6,966 nt of DNA from Prolixibacteraceae bacterium (GCA_016788685.1 JAEUSS010000553.1:1-6966), one strand, 5' to 3'. Positions 1-6,966 are shown, numbered from the stretch's first letter. The notes: generated by a model not told the origin, from the sequence alone. A program made the numbers and translations.

Positions 1-3000
1 ACCAAATACATCAATCAGGAAGGTTTGGAATTAATTGAATACCGCGAAGTGGCTGTCGATAGCTCTGCTCCGGGTGAAATCGCCAAGCTGACGGAGCCTT
101 ACGTCAAACAGGTTTTTGTAAAAGCCGATCTGGAACAGGAAGTGCTGGAGCAAAAACTGTATTTGGTACGTAAACAGGCCGAGAAAGAAATCCGTGAGTC
201 GGGCATGAAACACCGTCAGGCATTTTATGTGCCCAGCTTGTCGTCAAAGACCATTATCTATAAGGGGATGCTTACGCCCGGGCAGCTAAGGGATTATTTC
301 AAAGATTTGTCCCACCCGAAGTTTACCAGTGCTATTGCTTTGGTGCATTCGCGGTTCAGTACCAATACATTCCCTACCTGGGATCTGGCTCAGCCTTTCC
401 GGATGATTGCCCACAACGGCGAGATCAATACGGTGAAAGGAAACCGCATGTGGATGCAGGCCCGTGAAGCGCTCCTGAAATCGGAAGTTTTCGGCGATGA
501 CCTGACCAAACTGTTCCCGGTTATCGAGCCCAATAAATCCGACTCGGCTTCTTTCGACAATACACTTGAATTCCTCCACCATACCGGACGTTCAATTCCT
601 CATGTTTTGTGCATGATGATTCCTGAGTCGTTCAACTCGAAAAACCCGATTCCGGACAGCCTGAAAGCCTTTTACGAGTACCACTCAACCATTATGGAAC
701 CATGGGATGGGCCGGCTTCGATGGTATTTTCCGACGGCCGTTACATCGGCGGAACTCTTGACCGTAACGGATTGCGCCCTTCCAGATATATCATTACCAA
801 GAATGATTTGGTTGTGATGGGGTCAGAGGTTGGTGTTCAGACTTTTGCTCCGGAAGAAGTGAAAGAAAAGGGCCGTCTGCGTCCCGGAAAAATCCTGCTG
901 GTTGATACCAAACTGGGGATTATTATTCCGGATAAAGAAGTGAAAGCACAGCTGAGCTCACGGAATCCGTACGGGAACTGGCTGAAAGAAAACCGCCTGG
1001 TGATGGACGATATTGAAGTGAAACAGCGTGTTTCATCTTCGCTTGGTGATCAGTTCCCCACTTATTCGAAAGTGTTTGGCTATTCGAAAGAAGATATGGA
1101 AATGATCATTAAACCGATGGCTGTGTCAGGTGCCGAACCAACCAGTTCGATGGGGAACGATACCCCGATGGCTTGTTTTTCTGAAAAGCCGCAGCGGTTC
1201 TTCAATTATTTCAGGCAGGTATTTGCGCAGGTAACCAACCCGCCAATCGACTCTATCCGCGAAGGACTGGTGATGTCGCTGACCAACTACATCGGTTCGC
1301 TGCATTCCAACATCCTCGATGAGTCGCCGGTACATGCCCGGCTGATCAAATTCGATGCGCCGATCATCACCAATACCGACCTTGGGAAAATCAAAGACCT
1401 GAAACACGAACAGTTTTCGCATGCCACCATCCCGATGGTGTTTCCGGTGAAGGAAGGCGTTGAAGGGTTCAAAAAATCATTTGATAATCTGCTGAAACTT
1501 GCCGAACAAGCCGTTGACGATCATAAAAACTTCATCATTCTGTCCGACCGGCAGATTTCGGAAGATTATGCACCAATTCCCTCGCTGCTTGCTGTTGCTG
1601 CTGTTCATCATCACCTGATTCAAACGCAGAAGCGGATGCAAATCGGTATTATTGTCGAAACCGCAGAAGCCCGCGAGGTAACTCATTTCGCCCTTTTATT
1701 CGGTTACGGCGCCAGTTCGGTGAACCCTTACCTGGCTTTCGCTGCCATCGACGATTTGGTGAAGAGCGGCGAAATCAACATGAAATATTCGGAAGCCCGT
1801 CACAATTACATTAAGTCAATCGATAAAGGATTGCTGAAGGTATTGTCGAAAATGGGTATCTCGACCCTCCGGAGTTATCAGGGATGTCAGCTTTTCGAAG
1901 CGCTCGGAATCAGTGACGAGATCGTTACCAAATACTTTACCGGAACAGCCACTAAATTCGGAGGAATGGGTTTCGAAGAAATCTGTCAGGAATCGCTTTT
2001 GTTCCACAAGGAGGCCTATGGAAAGAAGAAAGTTTTGATCAACAATACCTTTGAAAGCGCCGGAACTTATCATTACCGCAAATACGGCGAACATCACGCC
2101 TGGAATCCTGAAACAATCGGATTGTTGCAGTGGGCTACCCGCACCAACGATTACAGCGTGTACAAAGAATTCAGCAAAAAGGTCGATGCCGAGAATGCTC
2201 AGCCAACCTTTATCCGCGGCTGCCTGAACTACAAACGTAATCCGATTGATATTTCGCTGGTTGAGCCGGTTGAAAGCATCATGAAGCGCTTTGTGACGGG
2301 GGCGATGTCATACGGATCGATCAGCAAGGAAGCACACGAAGCTTTGGCTGTTGCGATGAATACCGTTGGCGGACGGAGCAATACGGGCGAAGGTGGCGAG
2401 GACGCCGAACGTTTCAGCACCAATAAACGGAGTGCCATCAAGCAGGTCGCATCGGGCCGGTTCGGGGTGACCAACAATTACCTCATCAATGCCGACGAAC
2501 TGCAGATTAAAATAGCACAGGGTGCCAAGCCGGGTGAAGGCGGACAGCTGCCCGGATTCAAGGTTAACCAGATTATTGCCAGGCTCCGGAATTCAACTCC
2601 GGGAATTACCCTGATTTCGCCACCGCCGCATCACGATATTTATTCGATCGAAGATTTGGCTCAGCTGATTTACGACCTGAAAGTGACCAACCCCCGTGCT
2701 AAAGTGTCGGTGAAGCTGGTTGCCGAAAATGGGGTAGGGACCATTGCCGCGGGTGTAGCCAAGGCTTTTTCCGATCTGATTACCATTTCGGGATGCGAGG
2801 GCGGTACCGGTGCAAGTCCGGCCAGCTCGATCAAATTTGCCGGTTTGCCCGTTGAACTGGGTATTGCCGAAACGCAGCAAACGCTGGTGATGAACAACCT
2901 CCGTGGCCGGGTGAAACTTCAGGTCGACGGACAGTTGAAAACGGGTCGAGATGTGGTGATTCTCGGTATGCTGGGTGGCGAGGAGTTTGGCTTTGCAACA

Positions 3001-4194
3001 TCGGCGCTCGTTACGCTCGGTTGTATCATGATGAGGAAATGCCACCTCAATACCTGTCCGGCCGGAATTGCCACGCAGGACGAAACTTTGCGCAAACGCT
3101 TCATCGGCCGTTCGGAATATGCCATCAATTTCTTCCGCTTTGTTGCTATGGAAGTCCGCGAGCATCTGGCTGAAATCGGCGTTACTACCTTCGATGAGAT
3201 TGTGGGCCGCGCCGATCTGCTGGAACAAAACCGCGAAGTGGGCAACTGGAAAATGAAGAAAATGGACTTCTCGAAGATTATTTATATGCCCGAAGAAGCC
3301 AAGAAACACGATATCCGCAATACGTTCCCAAATATTAAATCAATCGAGGAGCACCTGGATCATACGCTGATCCGCGAAGCCAATAAAGCCATCAAGAGCA
3401 AGGAAAAAGTATGGTTATCGCACCAGATCTGTAATGTCGACCGTACCATTGGCGCCATGTTGTCGGGCGAGATTTCCAGACGTTACGGCGAAGAAGGTTT
3501 GCCCAACAATACCATTATGGCAAACTTTACCGGTACTGCCGGGCAGAGTTTCGGCGCATTCCTGGTCAAAGGGGTCAGCTTCAGGCTCGAAGGCGATTCG
3601 AACGATTACATCGGTAAAGGCTTGTCCGGAGGACGCATCATTGTTGTTCCGCCCATTGGTTCAACATTTACTCCTGAAGAAAATATCATTGTAGGAAATA
3701 CTTCCTTCTACGGCGCAACATCCGGAGAAGCATACATCCGGGGTGTGGCCGGCGAACGTTTCTGTGTACGAAATTCAGGAGCCAAAACGGTGATTGAAGG
3801 TAGCGGAGACCACTGCTGCGAGTACATGACCGGCGGACGTGTGGTGGTGCTCGGAACTACCGGGCGAAATTTCGCTGCCGGGATGAGCGGAGGTATTGCC
3901 TATGTGCTCGATCAGGAAGGCGACTTTGACTATTTCTGTAACAAAGGACTGGTAGAACTGGGGCCTGTTGAGGACAAAGCTGATATCGTTGAGTTACAGG
4001 ACATGATCAATAAACACCTGCTCTATACGCAAAGTACAATGGCGGCCAAGATACTGACCAACTGGGACGAATACCTGCCCAAATTTGTGAAGGTCATCCC
4101 GTTTGAGTACAAGAAAGTACTGGAGGAACAAAAACTGAAGGAACTGGTAAAAAAGCTGCAGTTAACCGAAGACGATCCGGCACGGCACGAATAA
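1..4194 (+). CDS. gltB: Glutamate synthase (NADPH) large subunit, 5'-truncated by the window edge
   Basis: This is the alpha subunit of GOGAT. It hydrolyses glutamine and passes the ammonia through an internal tunnel to 2-oxoglutarate, making glutamate on FMN in the cytoplasm. The frame is open from base 1 (Thr-Lys-Tyr), so the true start lies upstream; the TTG at 25 is not a start. I see 1397 residues against about 1480-1520 for the family. The N-terminal catalytic Cys is therefore missing from view. Visible features, numbered from base 1: the class II glutaminase domain, with Arg118 in HSRFSTNTFPTW, Asn139-Gly140 in HNGEINT and Asp181 in SDSASFDN. These match Arg210, Asn231, Gly232 and Asp273 as I recall them for the Azospirillum enzyme. 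The central domain follows. The FMN barrel has SNTGEGGED at 793-801, GAKPGEGGQLPG at 841-852 and GCEGGTGASP at 931-940. The 3Fe-4S cysteines are 1008, 1014 and 1019. The GXGXG beta-helix spans about 1178-1310. No frameshift or missing key residue is seen. gltD follows as the partner subunit. Confidence 0.98.
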   Translation, partial: TKYINQEGLELIEYREVAVDSSAPGEIAKLTEPYVKQVFVKADLEQEVLEQKLYLVRKQAEKEIRESGMKHRQAFYVPSLSSKTIIYKGMLTPGQLRDYFKDLSHPKFTSAIALVHSRFSTNTFPTWDLAQPFRMIAHNGEINTVKGNRMWMQAREALLKSEVFGDDLTKLFPVIEPNKSDSASFDNTLEFLHHTGRSIPHVLCMMIPESFNSKNPIPDSLKAFYEYHSTIMEPWDGPASMVFSDGRYIGGTLDRNGLRPSRYIITKNDLVVMGSEVGVQTFAPEEVKEKGRLRPGKILLVDTKLGIIIPDKEVKAQLSSRNPYGNWLKENRLVMDDIEVKQRVSSSLGDQFPTYSKVFGYSKEDMEMIIKPMAVSGAEPTSSMGNDTPMACFSEKPQRFFNYFRQVFAQVTNPPIDSIREGLVMSLTNYIGSLHSNILDESPVHARLIKFDAPIITNTDLGKIKDLKHEQFSHATIPMVFPVKEGVEGFKKSFDNLLKLAEQAVDDHKNFIILSDRQISEDYAPIPSLLAVAAVHHHLIQTQKRMQIGIIVETAEAREVTHFALLFGYGASSVNPYLAFAAIDDLVKSGEINMKYSEARHNYIKSIDKGLLKVLSKMGISTLRSYQGCQLFEALGISDEIVTKYFTGTATKFGGMGFEEICQESLLFHKEAYGKKKVLINNTFESAGTYHYRKYGEHHAWNPETIGLLQWATRTNDYSVYKEFSKKVDAENAQPTFIRGCLNYKRNPIDISLVEPVESIMKRFVTGAMSYGSISKEAHEALAVAMNTVGGRSNTGEGGEDAERFSTNKRSAIKQVASGRFGVTNNYLINADELQIKIAQGAKPGEGGQLPGFKVNQIIARLRNSTPGITLISPPPHHDIYSIEDLAQLIYDLKVTNPRAKVSVKLVAENGVGTIAAGVAKAFSDLITISGCEGGTGASPASSIKFAGLPVELGIAETQQTLVMNNLRGRVKLQVDGQLKTGRDVVILGMLGGEEFGFATSALVTLGCIMMRKCHLNTCPAGIATQDETLRKRFIGRSEYAINFFRFVAMEVREHLAEIGVTTFDEIVGRADLLEQNREVGNWKMKKMDFSKIIYMPEEAKKHDIRNTFPNIKSIEEHLDHTLIREANKAIKSKEKVWLSHQICNVDRTIGAMLSGEISRRYGEEGLPNNTIMANFTGTAGQSFGAFLVKGVSFRLEGDSNDYIGKGLSGGRIIVVPPIGSTFTPEENIIVGNTSFYGATSGEAYIRGVAGERFCVRNSGAKTVIEGSGDHCCEYMTGGRVVVLGTTGRNFAAGMSGGIAYVLDQEGDFDYFCNKGLVELGPVEDKADIVELQDMINKHLLYTQSTMAAKILTNWDEYLPKFVKVIPFEYKKVLEEQKLKELVKKLQLTEDDPARHE

Positions 4195-4300
4195 ATGAGT
4201 TCGGAGTTAAAACTTCAGGCGCACTGCAATTTAAATAATCAAAATGAGAAATGGGTCGGGGTTAAAATTTTAGGTTCACCGACACTTTAAAAAAACAAAA
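4193..4300. repeat. Imperfect tandem repeat filling the gltB-gltD spacer (two copies, about 56-base period)
   Basis: Copy 1 is 4193-4244 and copy 2 is 4249-4300. In a hand alignment about 41 of 53 columns match, with one single-base gap in each copy. Shared blocks are AAATG, TCGG, GTTAAAA, AGG, CAC, a TTTAAA run and a final CAAAA. Six of the ten substitutions are transitions, which fits an old duplication that has drifted. The copies are not read in the same frame and the period is not a multiple of three, so the similarity is at the DNA or RNA level. Copy 2 contains a possible TCGG/CCGA pairing (4256-4259 with 4279-4282) that copy 1 does not keep, so a conserved hairpin is not supported. Function is unknown. 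Confidence 0.65.
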
Positions 4301-4304
4301 CACC
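4286..4304 (+). promoter_or_regulatory. A-rich translation leader of gltD, no Shine-Dalgarno
   Basis: The 19 bases before the gltD ATG are almost all A and C (TTTAA, seven more As, CAAAACACC). They contain no GGAGG-like ribosome-binding site. In Bacteroidota, initiation commonly relies on such A-rich, unstructured leaders rather than on anti-SD pairing. This supports the ATG at 4305 over the internal ATG at 4326, because the stretch just before 4326 is AAAAGGTTTC inside conserved coding sequence (MGNPKGF). Confidence 0.45.
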
Positions 4305-5729
4305 ATGGGAAATCCAAAAGGTTTCATGACAATAGGACGAAAAGAGGCTGGTTATCGTCCGCTGAACGACAGAATATACGATTACGGTGAGGTGGAGCAG
4401 ACGCTCGACGACAAAGACCGTATCGACCAGGCCGCGCGATGTATGGATTGTGGCGTTCCGTTTTGCCACTGGGGTTGTCCGGTCGGAAGTAAAATTCCGG
4501 AGTGGCAGGATCTGGTCTACAAAGGCAAATGGAAAGAAGCCTACGAGGTGCTGCATTCAACCAATAGTTTTCCGGAGTTTACAGGCCGTGTGTGCCCGGC
4601 TCCGTGCGAAAAGGCATGCGTACTGGCTATCCACGACGAAGCGGTTACCATTCGCGAAAACGAAGCTTCGACAGTTGAACATGCCTTCAATTTAGGCTTT
4701 GTTCAGCCGCGTATTCCTGAAGTGCGCACCGGTAAAAAGGTTGCCGTTGTGGGGTCCGGACCTGCAGGCCTTTCAGCTGCCGACCTGCTCAACCAGGCCG
4801 GGCACGAAGTAACCGTGTTCGAAAAAAACAGCGCCATCGGGGGATTGCTTCGCTTCGGAATTCCTGATTTCAAACTGAGCAAGTCGGTCATCGACCGCCG
4901 TCTTGAGATTTTCCTCGATGAAGGCATTATCTTCAGAACCAATGTAACCGTTGGTGTCGACATCACCCGCGACGAACTGCTGGCGCAGTACGATGCCGTG
5001 GTACTGGCCAACGGCGCCGAACAACCCCGCGATCTGCCGGTTGAAGGCCGCGAGATGAAAGGGGTGTATTTTGCGATGGATTTCCTGAGCCAATCGAATA
5101 AACGCGTGGCCGGCGAAATTATTCCTGAAGAAATAAGCATCCATGCCAAAGATAAACACGTGTTGGTTATCGGTGGCGGTGATACAGGCTCCGACTGTGT
5201 CGGAACGGCTATCCGGCAGAAAGCCAGGAGTGTCAAACAAATTGAAATTCTTCCCAAGCCGGCTGCCGAACGGGCCGATAACAACCCGTGGCCATACTGG
5301 CCCAATACACTTCGCACATCGAGCTCGCACCTCGAAGGCTGCGAACGCCGCTGGGGCCTTTCAACCAAGCGCTTTCTGGGCGAGAACAACGAAATCAAGC
5401 AGGTGGTGCTGGTTGGTGTCGAGTGGTCGAAAGACGAAGCCGGACGTTGGGTAATGACCGAAAAGGTCGGTTCTCTGGAAATCTGCGATGCCGACCTGGT
5501 GCTGCTGTCGATGGGTTTCACGCAGCCGGTTCACAACGGATTGCTCGATGCACTCGGTGTTGAATACGACGTTCGCGGAAACGTGAAAGTGAATGCTAAA
5601 AAACAAACTTCAGTCGAACGGATATTTGCCTGCGGCGATGTGGAAGCCGGTGCCAGCCTGGTTGTCCGGGCCATCGAAGCCGGAAAGATTGCCGCAGCCC
5701 AGGTCGACGAATTCCTTTCGGTCGATTAA
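4305..5729 (+). CDS. gltD: Glutamate synthase (NADPH) small subunit
   Basis: This is the beta subunit of GOGAT. It oxidises NADPH on FAD and feeds electrons through iron-sulfur clusters to the FMN site of GltB in the cytoplasmic complex. At 474 residues it has normal full length. The N-terminal cluster-binding region has CxxCx4Cx3C at Cys46, 49, 54 and 58, followed by Cx3Cx3C at Cys97, 101 and 105. The FAD-binding Rossmann motif is GSGPAG at 150-155, followed by GGLLRFGIPDFKL. The NADPH-binding motif GGGDTGSDC begins at 290. The closing FAD contact FACGDVEAGAS lies around Asp445. The segment with NPWPYWPNTLR and SSSHLEGC belongs to the longer GltD form rather than the E. coli form, as expected for Bacteroidota. 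ATG 4305 is chosen because MGNPKGF begins typical homologues. The gene is co-directional with gltB, 110 bases away, and followed by a strong terminator, so a gltBD transcript is likely. Related folds occur in dihydropyrimidine dehydrogenase subunits, but the gltB neighbour settles the assignment. Confidence 0.98.
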   Translation: MGNPKGFMTIGRKEAGYRPLNDRIYDYGEVEQTLDDKDRIDQAARCMDCGVPFCHWGCPVGSKIPEWQDLVYKGKWKEAYEVLHSTNSFPEFTGRVCPAPCEKACVLAIHDEAVTIRENEASTVEHAFNLGFVQPRIPEVRTGKKVAVVGSGPAGLSAADLLNQAGHEVTVFEKNSAIGGLLRFGIPDFKLSKSVIDRRLEIFLDEGIIFRTNVTVGVDITRDELLAQYDAVVLANGAEQPRDLPVEGREMKGVYFAMDFLSQSNKRVAGEIIPEEISIHAKDKHVLVIGGGDTGSDCVGTAIRQKARSVKQIEILPKPAAERADNNPWPYWPNTLRTSSSHLEGCERRWGLSTKRFLGENNEIKQVVLVGVEWSKDEAGRWVMTEKVGSLEICDADLVLLSMGFTQPVHNGLLDALGVEYDVRGNVKVNAKKQTSVERIFACGDVEAGASLVVRAIEAGKIAAAQVDEFLSVD

Positions 5730-5755
5730 ATTTGATTATTGAGATAACGCGATCG

Positions 5756-5788
5756 AGGCCGTCTCCGGAATATCGGAGGCGGCCTTTT
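5756..5788 (+). terminator. Rho-independent terminator of gltBD
   Basis: A 12-base-pair stem (5756-5767 with 5774-5785) has one G-U wobble, a six-base loop GAATAT and high G+C. It runs straight into TTTT at 5785-5788. It begins 26 bases after the gltD stop. The T-tract lies only on the + side. Read from the right there is no U-run after the stem, so it is not obviously bidirectional for the convergent minus-strand genes. The remaining bases up to 5895 hold only weak short hairpins and no gene. Confidence 0.88.
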
Positions 5789-5895
5789 GCATTCCGGCGC
5801 CACCCGGAACCAGCCTGGAACTGCTTGGCAGCAATTCTTTGCCACACAAATACAATTCCGGCTAATTGAGGTCTCTGTAAAATTGTACAGAAAAA

Positions 5896-6390
5896 TCAGG
5901 GCTGCTGTTTGGGTTGCATACTGGCCAGAGTTTTGGACTTGTCGGCGCTTCCGGCCGATGATCCGAAGTAATAGGAGTAAATTTGAGTGAGAACGGCGCT
6001 TAACACACCAAGGATGTACATGACGATGTCTTTGCTTTCGCTTTTGATGATTTGCGGAGAGAAAATAAGCACGTAAAACAGCGCCAGAACGATCAGGATT
6101 GTGCCAAGGGCCATCATTGGCATCAGGTCGCGGTTTAGTCTGGTGGTGTTGGCTGTATTGAGCATTTGTATTTCGCGCTGGCGGGCATTGCCCATGTCTC
6201 CCAAAATCATTTGCTGTTCTTCGAGTGAGAGTTTTTTCAGATCGAGCTGAAACTGCATTTCCGATTTCCGGATTTCGTTTTCGAGCTGCATTTTTTCTTC
6301 CTTGGTGGTCACCACGTTATCGAGCACTTTGCCTACCGAATCGACAAGCGTATTGGCTCCTCCTGAAAATAAATCTTTTAAAAGTCCCAT
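5896..6390 (-). CDS. Small two-helix membrane protein, holin-like (GTA/phage 3TM-holin type)
   Basis: The protein has 164 residues. The N-terminus MGLLKDLFSGGANTLVDSVG is glycine-rich and amphipathic. Residues about 28-80 form a charged, probably coiled-coil stretch (KEEKMQLENEI; EEQQMILGDMGNARQREIQ). Two hydrophobic segments follow, about 89-110 (LMPMMALGTILIVLALFYVL) and about 121-142 (DIVMYILGVLSAVLTQIYSY). The polar tail has FGSSAGSADKSK. This layout, with the DxxNARxRE stretch before the helices and the YYFGSS motif after them, resembles small phage and gene-transfer-agent holins that let a lysin reach the wall. Family membership is from recall and not proven. There is no signal peptide. 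The start at 6390 has an A-rich leader (ATCAAAAAAT) with no Shine-Dalgarno. It lies 102 bases downstream of a GH108 lysin on the same strand, which strengthens the holin reading. The gene is convergent with gltD, with no clear terminator of its own. It could instead be a non-lytic scaffold protein with the same architecture. Confidence 0.62.
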   Translation of the reverse strand: MGLLKDLFSGGANTLVDSVGKVLDNVVTTKEEKMQLENEIRKSEMQFQLDLKKLSLEEQQMILGDMGNARQREIQMLNTANTTRLNRDLMPMMALGTILIVLALFYVLIFSPQIIKSESKDIVMYILGVLSAVLTQIYSYYFGSSAGSADKSKTLASMQPKQQP

Positions 6391-6397
6391 ATTTTTT

Positions 6398-6490
6398 GAT
6401 TTGCGATTTAGTTATTTACGATTGACTAATTAACCCCAAAAGCCAACTGAAGCTTTAGAAGGTAAATAGTAAATGATCTAATTGTAAATT
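6398..6490. repeat. Degenerate heptamer array in inverted orientation (foldback) between lysin and holin-like genes
   Basis: The left arm 6398-6426 reads as units GATTTGC, GATTTAG, T+TATTTAC, GATTGAC. The right arm 6462-6490, read on the other strand, gives AATTTAC, AATTAGA, TC+ATTTAC, TATTTAC. Each arm is 7+7+8+7 bases, with the eight-base unit third in both. Ungapped identity between the arms is about 20 of 29. A smaller inverted repeat, CAAAAGC at 6437-6443 and GCTTTAG at 6452-6458 with one mismatch, sits between them on nearly the same centre. The whole stretch could fold as one long imperfect hairpin in the intercistronic RNA. AT-richness raises the chance of coincidence. Confidence 0.45.
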
Positions 6491-6492
6491 AA

Positions 6493-6966
6493 TCAGGCGT
6501 TTTCGCCTAATGCGCGAATGACCCATCCGTAGAAGTATTTTCGGCTGGTTGGCCGTTTTTTTACGATGTTCACGTATCGGGCAATCTTAGCAACAGTGAA
6601 AGCAGCCAGAAAGTGTTCGGTGTCAAAGGCATTGATTTTATCAATCGATTCCTGACCGATGACCCCATCAGTTTTGGTCTCCACTACCAGCTGTGCCAGC
6701 GAAGCACTGGTTCCCACTCCGGCATTCACTGCAAAATCGAAAATCGATTCGGCAACTTTTTGGTCGGTAATGTTATCGCCTTTCACCCTGTCCCAGAAAT
6801 TAACACGGTAGAAGTCGGCGATAGCTTCCTGCAGTTCGGCATCTTTGTCCAGATTTCCCGGAAAACCTGCCTGGCGTTTCAGCATGTCGATGGTTGGCCA
6901 GCCATCCCATTTGCTGTGAATTTTGCGGGCTACACCCTTATAGGTTTCGCCTCCCGGATCATCCGG
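6493..6966 (-). CDS. GH108-family peptidoglycan hydrolase (endolysin/secretion-activator type), N-terminus beyond the window edge
   Basis: This is a putative lysozyme-type enzyme cutting peptidoglycan glycan strands. The frame is open to the last base, so the Met encoded at 6885-6883 is internal. 157 residues are visible and probably 20-40 are missing. Numbered from the right edge, residues 2-11 are DDPGGETYKG. This is the conserved segment just after the EGGY/EGGF motif that carries the catalytic Glu in GH108; that Glu lies outside the window. Residues 52-61 (FYRVNFWDRV) and 73-85 (ESIFDFAVNAGVG) mark the helical core. The C-terminal half is a PG_binding_3-type domain with TDGVIGQESIDKINA and, near the end, RPTSRKYFYGWVIRAL. 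The family includes the Zymomonas secretion-activator protein ZliS and phage endolysins. A signal peptide cannot be judged. The holin-like gene follows on the same strand, so a lysis or holin-dependent export cassette is likely. No truncation or frameshift is seen within the visible part. Confidence 0.87.
   Translation of the reverse strand, partial: PDDPGGETYKGVARKIHSKWDGWPTIDMLKRQAGFPGNLDKDAELQEAIADFYRVNFWDRVKGDNITDQKVAESIFDFAVNAGVGTSASLAQLVVETKTDGVIGQESIDKINAFDTEHFLAAFTVAKIARYVNIVKKRPTSRKYFYGWVIRALGENA

Noticed and set aside
25..27. TTG as a possible gltB start
   Set aside because: The frame is open to base 1 with family-like sequence, and the visible part lacks the N-terminal catalytic Cys region, so the gene begins upstream of the window.
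2593..3309. 238-codon open frame on the minus strand inside gltB
   Set aside because: It lies wholly opposite the conserved FMN-barrel and 3Fe-4S part of gltB. Its translation has no recognisable motifs and a biased composition, so it is a codon-usage shadow.
5143..5454. 103-codon + strand frame overlapping gltD, considered as evidence for a frameshift or nested gene
   Set aside because: gltD is intact and collinear with its family through this region, and the alternative frame has no recognisable domain.
4703..5521. 272-codon open frame on the minus strand inside gltD
   Set aside because: It is antisense to the FAD and NADPH domains of gltD. The Ser/Pro/Arg-rich translation is typical of a shadow frame.
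5826..5844. TGGCA / TGCCA inverted repeat in the convergent intergenic region
   Set aside because: A five-base stem with a nine-base loop is expected by chance and has no supporting context.
5874..5891. Perfect 6-base-pair inverted repeat (TCTGTA / TACAGA) just after the holin-like stop, considered as a terminator
   Set aside because: The stem is short and AT-rich and no U-tract follows it on the minus strand. The T-run at 5895-5892 precedes the stem, so it does not form a terminator.
5789..5895. Search for a phage attachment site or direct repeat marking integration next to gltD
   Set aside because: No tRNA, integrase or duplicated core sequence is visible in the window, so an integration boundary cannot be supported.
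6883..6885. ATG on the minus strand as the start of the lysin
   Set aside because: The frame continues to the window edge with the conserved DDPGGETYKG segment upstream of this Met, so the Met is internal.

Overview
The window looks like chromosomal DNA from a member of the Bacteroidota. The GltB and GltD proteins have the character of that phylum. Start codons are preceded by A-rich leaders without a Shine-Dalgarno sequence, and the lysozyme-like protein has the GGETYKG-type GH108 sequence common there. Base composition is moderate, roughly half G+C. I cannot name a genus from sequence alone.

Left part (1-5729, + strand): the two subunits of NADPH-dependent glutamate synthase (GOGAT). gltB enters already open from the left edge, lacking roughly its first 90-100 residues. 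After a 110-base spacer comes a complete gltD. Together they make the flavin/iron-sulfur enzyme that turns glutamine plus 2-oxoglutarate into two glutamates. GltD takes electrons from NADPH, and GltB splits glutamine and performs the reductive transfer. The spacer holds an imperfect tandem repeat of about 56 bases that runs from the gltB stop almost to the gltD start. A strong intrinsic terminator follows gltD at 5756-5788.

Right part (5896-6966, - strand, convergent with gltBD): a two-gene cassette. The upstream gene, cut by the right edge, encodes a GH108/PG_binding_3 peptidoglycan hydrolase. The downstream gene encodes a 164-residue protein with two predicted membrane helices that resembles phage or gene-transfer-agent holins. 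This is a lysin plus holin-like pair without any other phage gene in view. It could be a prophage remnant or a domesticated lysis/secretion module. The 102 bases between the two genes hold a degenerate 7-base-period inverted repeat.

The GOGAT part is ordinary housekeeping sequence. The points worth a second look are the duplicated gltB-gltD spacer, the lysin/holin pair and the foldback repeat between them. I see no CRISPR array, tRNA, rRNA or insertion sequence, and nothing here on its own establishes a new biological system.
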